DNA of 64,000 nucleotides, taken from positions 1,364,001 through 1,428,000 of the forward strand of contig NZ_CP157743.1 in assembly GCF_030717995.2 (NCBI RefSeq), in the 5' to 3' direction. The translations under genes were made by a program, and so were the position numbers. Source of the stretch: Methylomarinum sp. Ch1-1. Lineage in GTDB: Bacteria > Pseudomonadota > Gammaproteobacteria > Methylococcales > Methylomonadaceae. How positions within the stretch are numbered: the first letter of the stretch is position 1; the number at the start of each line of letters is the position of its first letter. The notes below the pieces were generated by a model, which was not told the DNA's origin, made no database searches, and saw only the letters and a program-made list of their open reading frames with translations. Shown here in pieces: positions 1 through 7,180 of the stretch.

Positions 1-1400
1 TGGATGAAGGCTTCCTCGCCTTCCTTCAACGAAATCGAGTTGACGACGCCCTTGCCCTGTATGCATTTCAGGCCCGCTTCCAGAATCTCCCATTTCGAGG
101 AATCGAGCATGATAGGCACCTTGGCGATGTCCGGCTCGGCGGCGATCAAGTTCAGGAAGCGCGTCATCGCTTGCTGGGAATCGAGCATGCCTTCGTCCAT
201 GTTGATGTCGATGATCTGCGCGCCATTTTCCACCTGCTGCTTGGCGACTTCCAGCGCCGTTTCATAGTCTTCCTCGACGATCAGCCGTTTGAATCTAGCC
301 GAGCCGGTCACGTTGGTGCGTTCCCCGACATTGACAAACAGCGTGTCCGGTCCTATCGCCATCGGTTCCAGGCCGGCGAGATGACATTGTTTTGCCAGCT
401 CCGGGACTTTCCTTGGCGGATGTTTTTCGACCGCCTTGATGATCGCCTCGATATGCGCCGGCGAGGTGCCGCAGCAGCCACCGATGATGTTCAGGTAACC
501 ATTGGCCGCCCAGTCTGCCAGTTCCTTGGCCATTTCCTCCGGCGTTTCATCATATTCGCCGAATTCATTGGGCAGGCCGGCGTTAGGGTGGGCGGAGACA
601 TGGGTGTCGGCGATGTGTGAAAGTTCTTCGATATATTGACGTAATTCTTTGGCGCCGAGGGCGCAGTTGAAGCCGATCGAAATCGGTTCGGCGTGGCTCA
701 GCGAGGTCCAGAAGGCGGCGGCGGTCTGGCCGGACAAGGTGCGGCCCGAGGCGTCGGTAATGGTGCCGGAAATCATGATCGGCAGTTTGTAACCGATTCG
801 CTCGAAATATTGTTCGACCGCAAACACCGCCGCCTTGGCGTTTAGCGTGTCGAACACCGTCTCAATCAGGAGGATGTCGACGCCGCCATCGATCAGTCCC
901 TTGACCGCTTCGCTGTAGGCTTCAACCAAGTCGTCGAAACTGATATTTCTGAAACCGGGGTCGTTGACGTCGGGGGACATCGAGGCGGTGCGGTTGGTGG
1001 GTCCGAGGATGCCGGCGACAAAGCGCGGCTTATCGGGGGTCAGGGCGCTCACTTCCGCGGCGGCCTGTTTGGCCAAACGCGCCGATTCGAGATTGATTTC
1101 ATAAGCCAGCGATTCCATTTTATAATCGGCCATCGCAATCTTCGTGGCATTGAAACTGTTGGTCTCAATGATATCGGCGCCTACGTCCAGATATGCCCGA
1201 TGTATCGACTTGATGATTTCCGGCTGCGTTAGTGACAACAAGTCATTGTTGCCTTGCAGATCGCAGCTCCAGTCGGCAAAACGTTCCCCCCGATAATCGT
1301 TTTCCTCCAGCTTATAACTCTGTATCATCGTACCCATGGCGCCATCTAGGAACAAAATACGCTGCGTTAGTTGCTGTTTCAGTAATTCGTGATTTTTCAT
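1..1400 (-). CDS. metH: Methionine synthase MetH, 5' part only (cobalamin-dependent)
   Basis: B12-dependent methionine synthase, which transfers a methyl group from methyltetrahydrofolate to homocysteine. About 466 N-terminal residues are present; the gene runs off the left edge (family about 1,230 aa). The start ATG at 1400 gives [20 protein letters not shown], the usual opening of the homocysteine-binding barrel. The barrel's zinc-ligand regions are visible as FNCALG and GGCCGTSP, and the pterin-binding domain begins at [15 protein letters not shown]. The cobalamin and activation domains lie outside the window. No SAM or cobalamin riboswitch was recognised in the 110 bp upstream. It is divergent from the DUF2970 gene. 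Confidence 0.97.
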   Translation of the reverse strand, partial: MKNHELLKQQLTQRILFLDGAMGTMIQSYKLEENDYRGERFADWSCDLQGNNDLLSLTQPEIIKSIHRAYLDVGADIIETNSFNATKIAMADYKMESLAYEINLESARLAKQAAAEVSALTPDKPRFVAGILGPTNRTASMSPDVNDPGFRNISFDDLVEAYSEAVKGLIDGGVDILLIETVFDTLNAKAAVFAVEQYFERIGYKLPIMISGTITDASGRTLSGQTAAAFWTSLSHAEPISIGFNCALGAKELRQYIEELSHIADTHVSAHPNAGLPNEFGEYDETPEEMAKELADWAANGYLNIIGGCCGTSPAHIEAIIKAVEKHPPRKVPELAKQCHLAGLEPMAIGPDTLFVNVGERTNVTGSARFKRLIVEEDYETALEVAKQQVENGAQIIDINMDEGMLDSQQAMTRFLNLIAAEPDIAKVPIMLDSSKWEILEAGLKCIQGKGVVNSISLKEGEEAFI

Positions 1401-1510
1401 ATTGATTGATAGTGTGGAAAGCTGTTTTTGATTCAGAACGAGGTTTGGCTATTGCCTTGGCTTACGCCAAAGTATATTATAAATAACTAATATTTGAAGG
1501 GGAGATTCTC

Positions 1511-1699
1511 ATGTCAAAACCAGGCATCCTGCAAGTCATAAAGAGTGTTGTCGCCGCCGGCATAGGCGTTCAAAGCAATAAAAACCGCGAAATTGATTTT
1601 CAACATGGTTCTTTGTCGAGCTATGTCATTGTCGGCTTTGTCGCCACCATTTTATTTATTCTGACGTTGGTTTTCATCGTCTCCAATGTGACGCCATGA
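1511..1699 (+). CDS. DUF2970 family small membrane protein
   Basis: A 62-residue protein resembling the DUF2970 family of small proteobacterial membrane proteins of unknown function. The N-terminal stretch has the family pattern (LQVIKSVVAAGIGVQSNKNR), followed by a charged linker and one C-terminal transmembrane helix (about residues 38-59). A strong ribosome-binding site (GAAGGGGAG) precedes the ATG. A rho-independent terminator follows at 1725-1756. It is transcribed divergently from metH. Confidence 0.85.
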   Translation: MSKPGILQVIKSVVAAGIGVQSNKNREIDFQHGSLSSYVIVGFVATILFILTLVFIVSNVTP

Positions 1700-1724
1700 A
1701 ATAAAACAAACGATTGATTTTAAC

Positions 1725-1756
1725 AAAAAAAAGCCCGGCATGTACCGGGCTTTTTT
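1725..1756. terminator. Bidirectional rho-independent terminator
   Basis: GCCCGG/CCGGGC stem (1733-1738 with 1745-1750), preceded by an A-tract and followed by a T-tract. It can serve both the DUF2970 gene and the convergent gene at 1777-2196. Confidence 0.9.
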
Positions 1757-1776
1757 GTCGGCGGCTGGCGGCAGCC

Positions 1777-2196
1777 TTACTCCGAGGTCTTGAAGCTGTC
1801 TTTGATGCTGACAAACATCTCTTTGATGCCGCCAAACAGGGTTGCAACTGTGAGGGATTCATTCAAAATGAATTTAGCGCGGACCAGAGCGACCGATAAA
1901 AAGCCGGCTAAGGGCGGCAGCAGTTCATAAAGGATATTTAAAAATATGCCGCCGGTCCCTTTTTCGTTCGTGGCGCGGTCGCCGACGCTGCCCAGCGAGC
2001 GGTCATACTCGGCTCCGATGTCGTCGCCTTGATACGTATCGATAATAACGATGTTAAGTTGAACGAATATCCATTGGACTGCAAAGAACAGGGCTGCGCA
2101 ACCGGCGACCCAAAATAAACCGTGAGGTTTTTTTATTTTTAAAACAGCCTGGTATACCCAGATTGCTGTCAATATCATTATTATACCACCAATCAT
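1777..2196 (-). CDS. Hypothetical inner-membrane protein, 139 aa
   Basis: Not recognised. Two hydrophobic helices at the N-terminus (about residues 2-20 and 27-50) are followed by a soluble loop rich in Asp, Gly and Arg, then a third hydrophobic segment near residues 85-105 and an amphipathic C-terminal tail. The start ATG at 2196 was chosen because it opens directly with the first helix. It is convergent with the DUF2970 gene and shares its terminator. A real gene is likely because the ORF fits the gap and has coherent topology, but no function can be given. Confidence 0.6.
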   Translation of the reverse strand: MIGGIIMILTAIWVYQAVLKIKKPHGLFWVAGCAALFFAVQWIFVQLNIVIIDTYQGDDIGAEYDRSLGSVGDRATNEKGTGGIFLNILYELLPPLAGFLSVALVRAKFILNESLTVATLFGGIKEMFVSIKDSFKTSE

Positions 2197-2790
2197 TTTA
2201 ATTCCTCTTAGTTGTTTTTATATAGTTATACAAGCAGATAAACAAGGGCCCATACTACTCATATTCACTCGATATGGCAATTTGAGAGATGATCTGTTGC
2301 GGCAAAAATCGGCGGACTGAATTTTGCCGCAAGACGAGTCGCTATTTACGCCTGCCCGCTAAGAAAGTGCTGAATAAACCGGCGCTTCCCCAATGTGTGG
2401 ATGAAAGGTGGAGCTCAGTGTCTGCAAGATATTGATTTTTTATAGCTTTTGGTAATCCGCTTCGCCATCTGCGATCGTTGGGAAATCTAAGAATGGATTT
2501 ATACAACGTTTCCTCAAACAACAAATTTGAGGCGGGGCTGTTTTGCTTAGCTTAGCCTCTAAGTCAGCCTATGTTGAAACTGAATGGGTGTATAAAATAG
2601 GTTTATAGTCATTATAATGATGATATATAGTGATGCGGTCGGGAGGGTCATTTGTGCTGCGAAGAGTCCTGGATTGGCTTTTAAAACCGATCAATTGCTT
2701 GACTTTATGTCTATCTAAAGTAACATATCGCCTTCCGATGCCATTGTTTTTGGCACATTTATTTACAACAACATTAAAGGTAGGACACTC
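2197..2790. other. Intergenic region without recognised gene
   Basis: 594 bp. It holds a near-perfect hairpin at 2297-2332 (TTGCGGCAAAA and its complement) without a T-tract, and an unsupported 60-codon ORF on the minus strand (2342-2524). The last 150 bp are AT-rich and presumably hold the promoter for the small gene at 2791. Confidence 0.5.
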
Positions 2791-2919
2791 ATGGGAGCGA
2801 TCTTAGACTTAACAGAACTGTTAAAAGAGCCGGCTGGTATGATTGGAGCGGTTGTAATTATCGCTGCAGGATATTTTTTCGTAAAATGGGTTTTCTCTGA
2901 ACCTAGCGACGAAGAGTAA
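2791..2919 (+). CDS. Single-span membrane microprotein, 42 aa
   Basis: A 42-residue ORF too short for most gene callers. It encodes an amphipathic N-terminus (MGAILDLTELLKEP), one transmembrane helix (about residues 16-34) and an acidic tail ending SDEE. Evidence that it is real: an AGG-type ribosome-binding site ahead of the ATG, coherent membrane topology, and a strong terminator 22 nt after the stop. No family was recognised. Confidence 0.65.
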   Translation: MGAILDLTELLKEPAGMIGAVVIIAAGYFFVKWVFSEPSDEE

Positions 2920-2940
2920 GCTAGAAATAGCCATACTGTT

Positions 2941-2976
2941 AAAAGGCCGTTACTGTATTCAGTAACGGCCTTTTTT
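2941..2976 (+). terminator. Rho-independent terminator
   Basis: Perfect stem AAGGCCGTTACTG / CAGTAACGGCCTT with a 5-nt loop and a following T-run, just after the 42-aa gene. Confidence 0.93.
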
Positions 2977-3066
2977 GTGGTCTAAGGAATGGCAGCAATT
3001 CCCAGTTTGTAACTATTCAGTATCTTTCAGGGTTTAGGGAGTAGGCCATTGATTTCTCGGGACGCG

Positions 3067-3139
3067 TTCACCCAGCACCTAAATACCCTAGATTATTGGC
3101 TATGATTAATAATCTTCGTTAATTTAGGTGCTGGGTGAA
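3067..3139. repeat. Family B inverted-repeat segment in C copy 1
   Basis: Perfect 18-bp inverted repeat TTCACCCAGCACCTAAAT at both ends around an AT-rich centre (ATTATTGGCTATGATTAAT) unlike the centres of the B copies inside A elements. It is absent from the same place in C copy 2. Confidence 0.8.
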
Positions 3140-3178
3140 TACTTCCCTGTAAGCTCTGACTGCAACGTCCTGTTGCAG
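3140..3178 (-). other. Tandem ANGGA hairpin module in C copy 1
   Basis: On the minus strand, hairpin TAC-AGGGAA-GTA (3140-3151) and hairpin CTGCAAC-AGGAC-GTTGCAG (3160-3178). The loops match the ANGGA core bound by CsrA/RsmE; function is inference. Confidence 0.5.
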
Positions 3179-3288
3179 ACAGCCCGATAAATCAATAACC
3201 TACTCCCTCTGATAAAACTACGCTGAATAATTACCCCAGTTTAAGTATTTTTGCAGGGTTTAGGGCATGGGGTGTGTCTGTCTAGGAG

Positions 3289-3353
3289 CCCAGCACCTAA
3301 ATTTTCCTGGAATGTAAAATATCGTCCGGTAGCCATGGAATTTAGGTGCTGGG
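3289..3353. repeat. Family B segment in A copy 1
   Basis: CCCAGCACCTAAAT and its complement flank the centre CTGGAATGTAAAATATCG, which is shared with the B copies at 23235, 36924 and 50541. The outer TTCA is missing here. Confidence 0.75.
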
Positions 3354-3357
3354 TAAA

Positions 3358-3396
3358 CCCATCCCTGGGGGCTTGACGGCAGCATCCTTGCTGCCG
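3358..3396 (-). other. Tandem ANGGA hairpin module in A copy 1
   Basis: On the minus strand, CCC-AGGGAT-GGG (3358-3369) and CGGCAGC-AAGGAT-GCTGCCG (3377-3396). The 39-nt layout is the same as in the C elements, but with different paired stems. Confidence 0.5.
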
Positions 3397-3517
3397 ACAT
3401 CCTCGCCAAACACACCCCATGCCCTTTTTGAACGCCAAAGTGGGAATTGCTGAAGAAATGGCCTCGACGCCAATAAATACCTTATAATTTGTGCATTTTT
3501 GCATTCCCTTTATCAAC

Positions 3518-5422
3518 ATGTACAAGTTTCTAACTGCGCGGATCTACAGTCTTTATCAGCAACAGGCGCCGGCGACAGGCGTCGGTCTTTTTCGCCTGTT
3601 GTTCGGCCTGGTTACCTTACAGGAAACGCTTTTTCTGCTCTATTTCAATCATCTGATTTTCGACCCGATTCCTTACTTGGATGTTGAGTTTCCGATGATT
3701 TATTTCTTTATTTGCCTGTGGGCTGTGGTCGCTATTTGCGTCACGGTCGGCTATCGCTGTCAGACGGCCCTGATCGCCAACTACGTTTTTTGGATCATTT
3801 TCGTTAATTTTACGCCAATGCAGCGTGATTTTGATGGCGGGTTTGATCTGTTCATGATCGGCGCGAATTTTATGCTACTGTTCATGCCGGCGGACAAGGC
3901 GTTCTCCATCGATGCATTGAGAAAAAAATTAAGCCGGCCTTTCGTGCATTATTCGCGCTACCCAAGAGCAGAGGTTTCGGTGCTGGCTTATTATTTGCCT
4001 GTCGCGATTTGTCTCGGTTTTTTGTATTTTGACTCGGCGATCCACAAGATGTTTGCCGAGCATTGGCGCAATGGTTTGGGGGCGTGGCTGCCTTCTTCGA
4101 TACCTTATTATGTATCGGCGCTAAACATGTCCTGGTTGCTGAACATCGAGATTCTGCAGAAAATTATCGGCTACACGATCATTGTTTTTCAGTTCACCTT
4201 CATTTTTTTGTTTCATGTTCGCGCCCTAAGACCGATTTATTTTGTGATAGGGGTCGGCCTACATTTGGGTATCACGCTGACGTTCAATATTTATCCCTTT
4301 GGCCTGGGGATGTTGATTTTCTATGCCTTGGTTGCGCCTTTTTCGTGGTATCGGGCCATCGGCGGACTGTTGCAGGCTAAAGCGCCGACATTAACGGTTT
4401 TTTACGATGAGCAGTGCCCGCTGTGCAATCGAACGGTGTTGGTTCTGAATCATTTTGATGTTTTCAATTGCATCGCATTCAAAGGGGCGCAAGCTTATGC
4501 CGGCCAGTACCCGGCGTTGAATAGCATTGCCGAAAGCGAATTGATGAGCGATCTATATGCGCTGGATGATAATGGGCGAGTCTATGCCGGACTCGACACC
4601 TATATTCGGATTCTGCTGAATATGCGTTACCTCTTCCCGGTCGGTTTGTTGTTACGCCTGCCCGGCGTTTATCACTGCGCCAGCGCTTACTATCGAAAAA
4701 TCGCCGATAACCGAGCGAGATTAAGCTGTGATCAAACTTGTGATTATCAAACGGCGGAAATCGAGCCGATGTGGTATGGCCGGCTGTTTACCGTCGCCGA
4801 TACTAAACTCGCTAGACGCCATAGTCTTAGACTCGGTAAGATTCTGGTGCTGTTGTTGTTATTGCAATTGAATAGCAGTATACACTACGGCATCGTTTAT
4901 CGGCTGGATATCGACACCAAACAGCATGCGCTGACCCGGGCCTTGGCTAATGCCAGTAATTCGCTGATTATGCTGTCGCAGACTTTTTGGGGAATCACGC
5001 CGCACGCCCTTTATCTACACGATCATTTTGAAGGCTATAATCATTTGATCGCCTTGACCTATCTCGATCAGAACGGTGACGAGCAATGGCTGTCTTTCGT
5101 CAATGAACAAGGCCGGTTGGTTGCGCCCAATTGGGGGCGAGTCCATTCGATGTGGGCCAATATCGCTGTGACCCCAAAAATCGATGATCTGCGCTTACGC
5201 AAATTCATTATGAAGGTGACCGCGTTTTGGGGTATCAAGTCGGGGCTTGAGCTGGATGATACGACCTTTTTGGTGAAATTGAAAAAGATCGAAGCGCCCT
5301 TTACTTGGCGCGAGAACTTATTGAATAAGAATTTGTCCGGCTCATGGCGGTCTATCGGGACTGCGCGCTGGCAGGGGAAAACGATCGAGATAACACTGCC
5401 AGAAGACATCAATATTTTATGA
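3518..5422 (+). CDS. HTTM-domain membrane protein fused to a DCC thiol-disulfide oxidoreductase-like domain
   Basis: About 634 aa. The N-terminal half has several transmembrane helices and resembles the HTTM domain (the membrane part shared with vitamin K-dependent gamma-carboxylase). It is followed by a DCC/DUF393 domain starting LTVFYDEQCPLCN, with the CxxC motif near residue 300. After a further transmembrane helix (around residue 455) comes a soluble C-terminal domain of unknown type. Start chosen at the ATG at 3518 (MYKFLTARIY), because the upstream ATG at 3491 adds only a short non-conserved leader next to the repeat; no clear ribosome site supports either. Reaction and substrate are unknown; HTTM and DCC domains are often neighbours in other bacteria. 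Confidence 0.8.
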   Translation: MYKFLTARIYSLYQQQAPATGVGLFRLLFGLVTLQETLFLLYFNHLIFDPIPYLDVEFPMIYFFICLWAVVAICVTVGYRCQTALIANYVFWIIFVNFTPMQRDFDGGFDLFMIGANFMLLFMPADKAFSIDALRKKLSRPFVHYSRYPRAEVSVLAYYLPVAICLGFLYFDSAIHKMFAEHWRNGLGAWLPSSIPYYVSALNMSWLLNIEILQKIIGYTIIVFQFTFIFLFHVRALRPIYFVIGVGLHLGITLTFNIYPFGLGMLIFYALVAPFSWYRAIGGLLQAKAPTLTVFYDEQCPLCNRTVLVLNHFDVFNCIAFKGAQAYAGQYPALNSIAESELMSDLYALDDNGRVYAGLDTYIRILLNMRYLFPVGLLLRLPGVYHCASAYYRKIADNRARLSCDQTCDYQTAEIEPMWYGRLFTVADTKLARRHSLRLGKILVLLLLLQLNSSIHYGIVYRLDIDTKQHALTRALANASNSLIMLSQTFWGITPHALYLHDHFEGYNHLIALTYLDQNGDEQWLSFVNEQGRLVAPNWGRVHSMWANIAVTPKIDDLRLRKFIMKVTAFWGIKSGLELDDTTFLVKLKKIEAPFTWRENLLNKNLSGSWRSIGTARWQGKTIEITLPEDINIL

Positions 5423-5523
5423 CAAACAATTTGTTGATTTGATGATTTAGCCGTGTTATAAATTAGACCGTGCTTAACCAATAGTACATAAAATAAATAT
5501 AAAAAACCTTTTTGGAGGATGTT

Positions 5524-5646
5524 ATGAAAAAAGTATTGTCTCTGTTAGCTATGACTTTAATGATTGCTGGTCTGACCGGTTGCATGGATAATCCAGATGG
5601 TTCTAAACAAAAAGTTTCAAGCGCTACATCTTCTATTCAGCTTTAA
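5524..5646 (+). CDS. Small lipoprotein, 40 aa
   Basis: A 40-residue lipoprotein: signal peptide MKKVLSLLAMTLMIAG, lipobox LTGC (Cys20), then a 20-residue polar tail rich in Ser and Lys. GGAGG precedes the ATG by 6 nt, and a strong terminator follows at 5665-5696. It sits 100 bp after the HTTM-DCC gene. The size and build recall entericidin- or LPP-like microproteins, but no family could be assigned. Confidence 0.8.
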   Translation: MKKVLSLLAMTLMIAGLTGCMDNPDGSKQKVSSATSSIQL

Positions 5647-5664
5647 TTTTAAGCGATAGATGGA

Positions 5665-5696
5665 AAAGGTCTGCCGCTGCCGCGGCAGGCCTTTTT
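5665..5696. terminator. Rho-independent terminator
   Basis: GC-rich stem GGTCTGCCGC / GCGGCAGGCC, flanked by A-tract and T-tract, between the small lipoprotein gene and the convergent pilU. Confidence 0.9.
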
Positions 5697-5699
5697 TAT

Positions 5700-6875
5700 T
5701 TATTTTTCATTCTCCTCCTCGCTTTCGTCATCCTTTTCCAGTTCCTGTAAAGCCAGTTTAGCCAAGCCGGCCGATTTACTTGATTTTTCGGTCTCTTCTG
5801 CTGTCGCTGAGCCACGTCCTTCACTCAGGTTGATTTTTAATTTCAGGTTGTTTGGCGAATCCGCATTGCGGAGCGCTTCTTCCAGAGAAATGGTTCCGGC
5901 TTTGTAGAGTTTTAGCAGATGGCTATCGAAGGTTTGCATGCCGATGTTTTCCGATTTTTCCATCGCCTCCTTGATGGAATGGATTTCGCCTTTATGAATC
6001 AGGTCGCTGACCAACTGTGTGCCCAGCAGGATTTCGATTGCTGCGGTTCTTTTGCCGTCGACGGTCGGGATTAGCCTTTGCGAGACAAATGCCTGTAGGT
6101 TCAGTGATAAGTCCAGCAATAATTGGCCGCGGCGTTCTTCCGGAAAGAAATTGATGATTCTGTCTAAGGCCTGGTTGGCGTTGTTGGCATGCAGCGTCGA
6201 AAGGCATAAGTGACCGGTTTCGGCGAAGGCCAGTGCGTGCTCCATGGTTTCCTGGCTGCGGATCTCGCCAATCAAGATGACGTCCGGGGCCTGTCTCAAG
6301 GTGTTTTTCAGCGCGTCTTCGTAGGAGCAGGTGTCGACGCCGACTTCCCGTTGGTTGACCAGGCATTTTTTATGCGGATGAACATATTCAATCGGATCTT
6401 CTATCGTGATGATATGGCCCGATGAATGGCTGTTGCGATGGTCGATCAGCGCGGCCAGCGAGGTCGATTTCCCGGAACCGGTGCCGCCGACGAACAGGAT
6501 CAAGCCGCGTTTTTCCATAATCTTGTTTTTCAGTATCTGCGGCAGGCCTAGGTCATCGGCGTTGGGGATGTCTACCTTGATGTTGCGTATCACCATCGCA
6601 TGGCTGTTGCGTTGTTTGAAGATATTAACCCGAAACCGGCCGATGCCTGGCTCGGCGATGGCCAGGTTCATTTCCGGAACATGCTCAAATTGCTCGCGCT
6701 GTTCGGCATCCATGATGTCGTCGGCAATCGCCTTGATTCGCTCCTTGCTCAGCGCCGTCGCCTCCAGCGGTTTTAGGGCGCCCTGAAATTTCGCCGCCGG
6801 CGGCGCGCCGACGGTCAGGTAAAGGTCGGAACCATCTTTATGCACAAGAATCTTAAGGTAATCTTTGAATTCCAT
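5700..6875 (-). CDS. pilU: Type IV pilus retraction ATPase PilU
   Basis: PilT/PilU-family hexameric ATPase acting at the cytoplasmic base of the type IV pilus to drive retraction. 391 aa; Walker A GGTGSGKST near residue 130, Asp box and Walker B (VILIGEIR), and the His box HLCLSTLHANNANQ. The N-terminus (SDLYLTVGAPPAAKFQG) and the long acidic C-terminal tail favour PilU over PilT. PilT itself is not in the window; pilB, pilC and pilD lie 8 kb away. A family C MITE ends 31 bp upstream of the start and probably lies in the promoter or leader. Confidence 0.95.
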   Translation of the reverse strand: MEFKDYLKILVHKDGSDLYLTVGAPPAAKFQGALKPLEATALSKERIKAIADDIMDAEQREQFEHVPEMNLAIAEPGIGRFRVNIFKQRNSHAMVIRNIKVDIPNADDLGLPQILKNKIMEKRGLILFVGGTGSGKSTSLAALIDHRNSHSSGHIITIEDPIEYVHPHKKCLVNQREVGVDTCSYEDALKNTLRQAPDVILIGEIRSQETMEHALAFAETGHLCLSTLHANNANQALDRIINFFPEERRGQLLLDLSLNLQAFVSQRLIPTVDGKRTAAIEILLGTQLVSDLIHKGEIHSIKEAMEKSENIGMQTFDSHLLKLYKAGTISLEEALRNADSPNNLKLKINLSEGRGSATAEETEKSSKSAGLAKLALQELEKDDESEEENEK

Positions 6876-6905
6876 AATATTAGTTGTTGTTAGCTTTAAG
6901 TACGC

Positions 6906-7062
6906 GTAACTATTCAGTATCTTTCAGGGTTTAGGGAGTAGACCATTGATTTCTCGGGACGCGTGAATACATCCATGTAAGCTCTGACTGCAACGTCCTG
7001 TTGCAGACAGCCCGATAAATCAATAGCCTACTCCCTCTGATAAAAATACGCTGAATAATTAC
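6906..7062. mobile_element. Family C MITE copy 2 (157 bp) with 8-bp target duplication
   Basis: GTAACTATTCAG/CTGAATAATTAC inverted ends, flanked by exact duplication AAGTACGC (6898-6905 and 7063-7070). The long inner palindrome (AGGGAGTAG...CTACTCCCT) ends in two hairpins. This is the form without family B and serves as reference for the family. It lies between pilU and the divergent PP-loop gene. Confidence 0.92.
6968..7006 (-). other. Tandem ANGGA hairpin module upstream of pilU
   Basis: On the minus strand, TAC-ATGGAT-GTA (6968-6979) and CTGCAAC-AGGAC-GTTGCAG (6988-7006). The GGA strand is the pilU sense strand, about 95-130 nt before the pilU start. TACATGGATGTA is very close to the CsrA consensus RUACARGGAUGU. 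Confidence 0.5.
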
Positions 7063-7180
7063 AAGTACGCTAGAGTTTAGTCAATAATGCGACAAGTGGA
7101 AGCCAGACTGGCTATTAAACAGGTATAATAACAAGCATTTTTTCCGATAGTCGGTTGACTGGTTAATTTTTTTAGATGTT

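Larger units (their letters stand above)
3009..3234. mobile_element. Family C MITE copy 1 (226 bp) with 8-bp target duplication
   Basis: Ends GTAACTATTCAG and CTGAATAATTAC are inverted repeats. It is flanked by the exact direct repeat CCCAGTTT (3001-3008 and 3235-3242). GTAA ends with 8-bp duplications are typical of the IS66 family, so this is probably a non-autonomous IS66 derivative. Compared with the 157-bp copies at 6906 and 62639, it holds an extra 69 bp, the family B segment. Confidence 0.88.
2994..3451. repeat. Family A repeat copy 1, interrupted by a family C element
   Basis: Family A elements have near-identical inverted ends AGCAATTCCCAGTTTG (2994-3009 and the complement near 3436-3451) and inner arms around GGGCATGGGGTGTGT. 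This copy is split near its left end by the C element at 3009-3234. It also carries a family B segment (3289-3353) and a GGA hairpin module (3358-3396). It has no coding capacity. Confidence 0.85.

Noticed and set aside
1401-1510. SAM or cobalamin riboswitch before metH
   Set aside because: The region is only 110 bp and shows none of the conserved cores of these riboswitches.
2342-2524. 60-codon minus-strand ORF
   Set aside because: No ribosome site, no recognisable domain, atypical composition for a small exported or membrane protein, and no operon context.
2994-3451. Family A and C repeats as simple terminators
   Set aside because: Long inverted repeats without consistent T-tracts, flanked by target duplications in family C, and found in both gene orientations.
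3241-3525. 94-codon minus-strand ORF
   Set aside because: It is translated family A/B repeat sequence; the same peptides recur at other repeat copies (for example 23252-23434 and 36890-37159).
6019-6786. Long plus-strand ORFs inside pilU
   Set aside because: Antisense shadows of a well-conserved gene; the same holds for the antisense ORFs in valS, groEL, pepA and yhdP.
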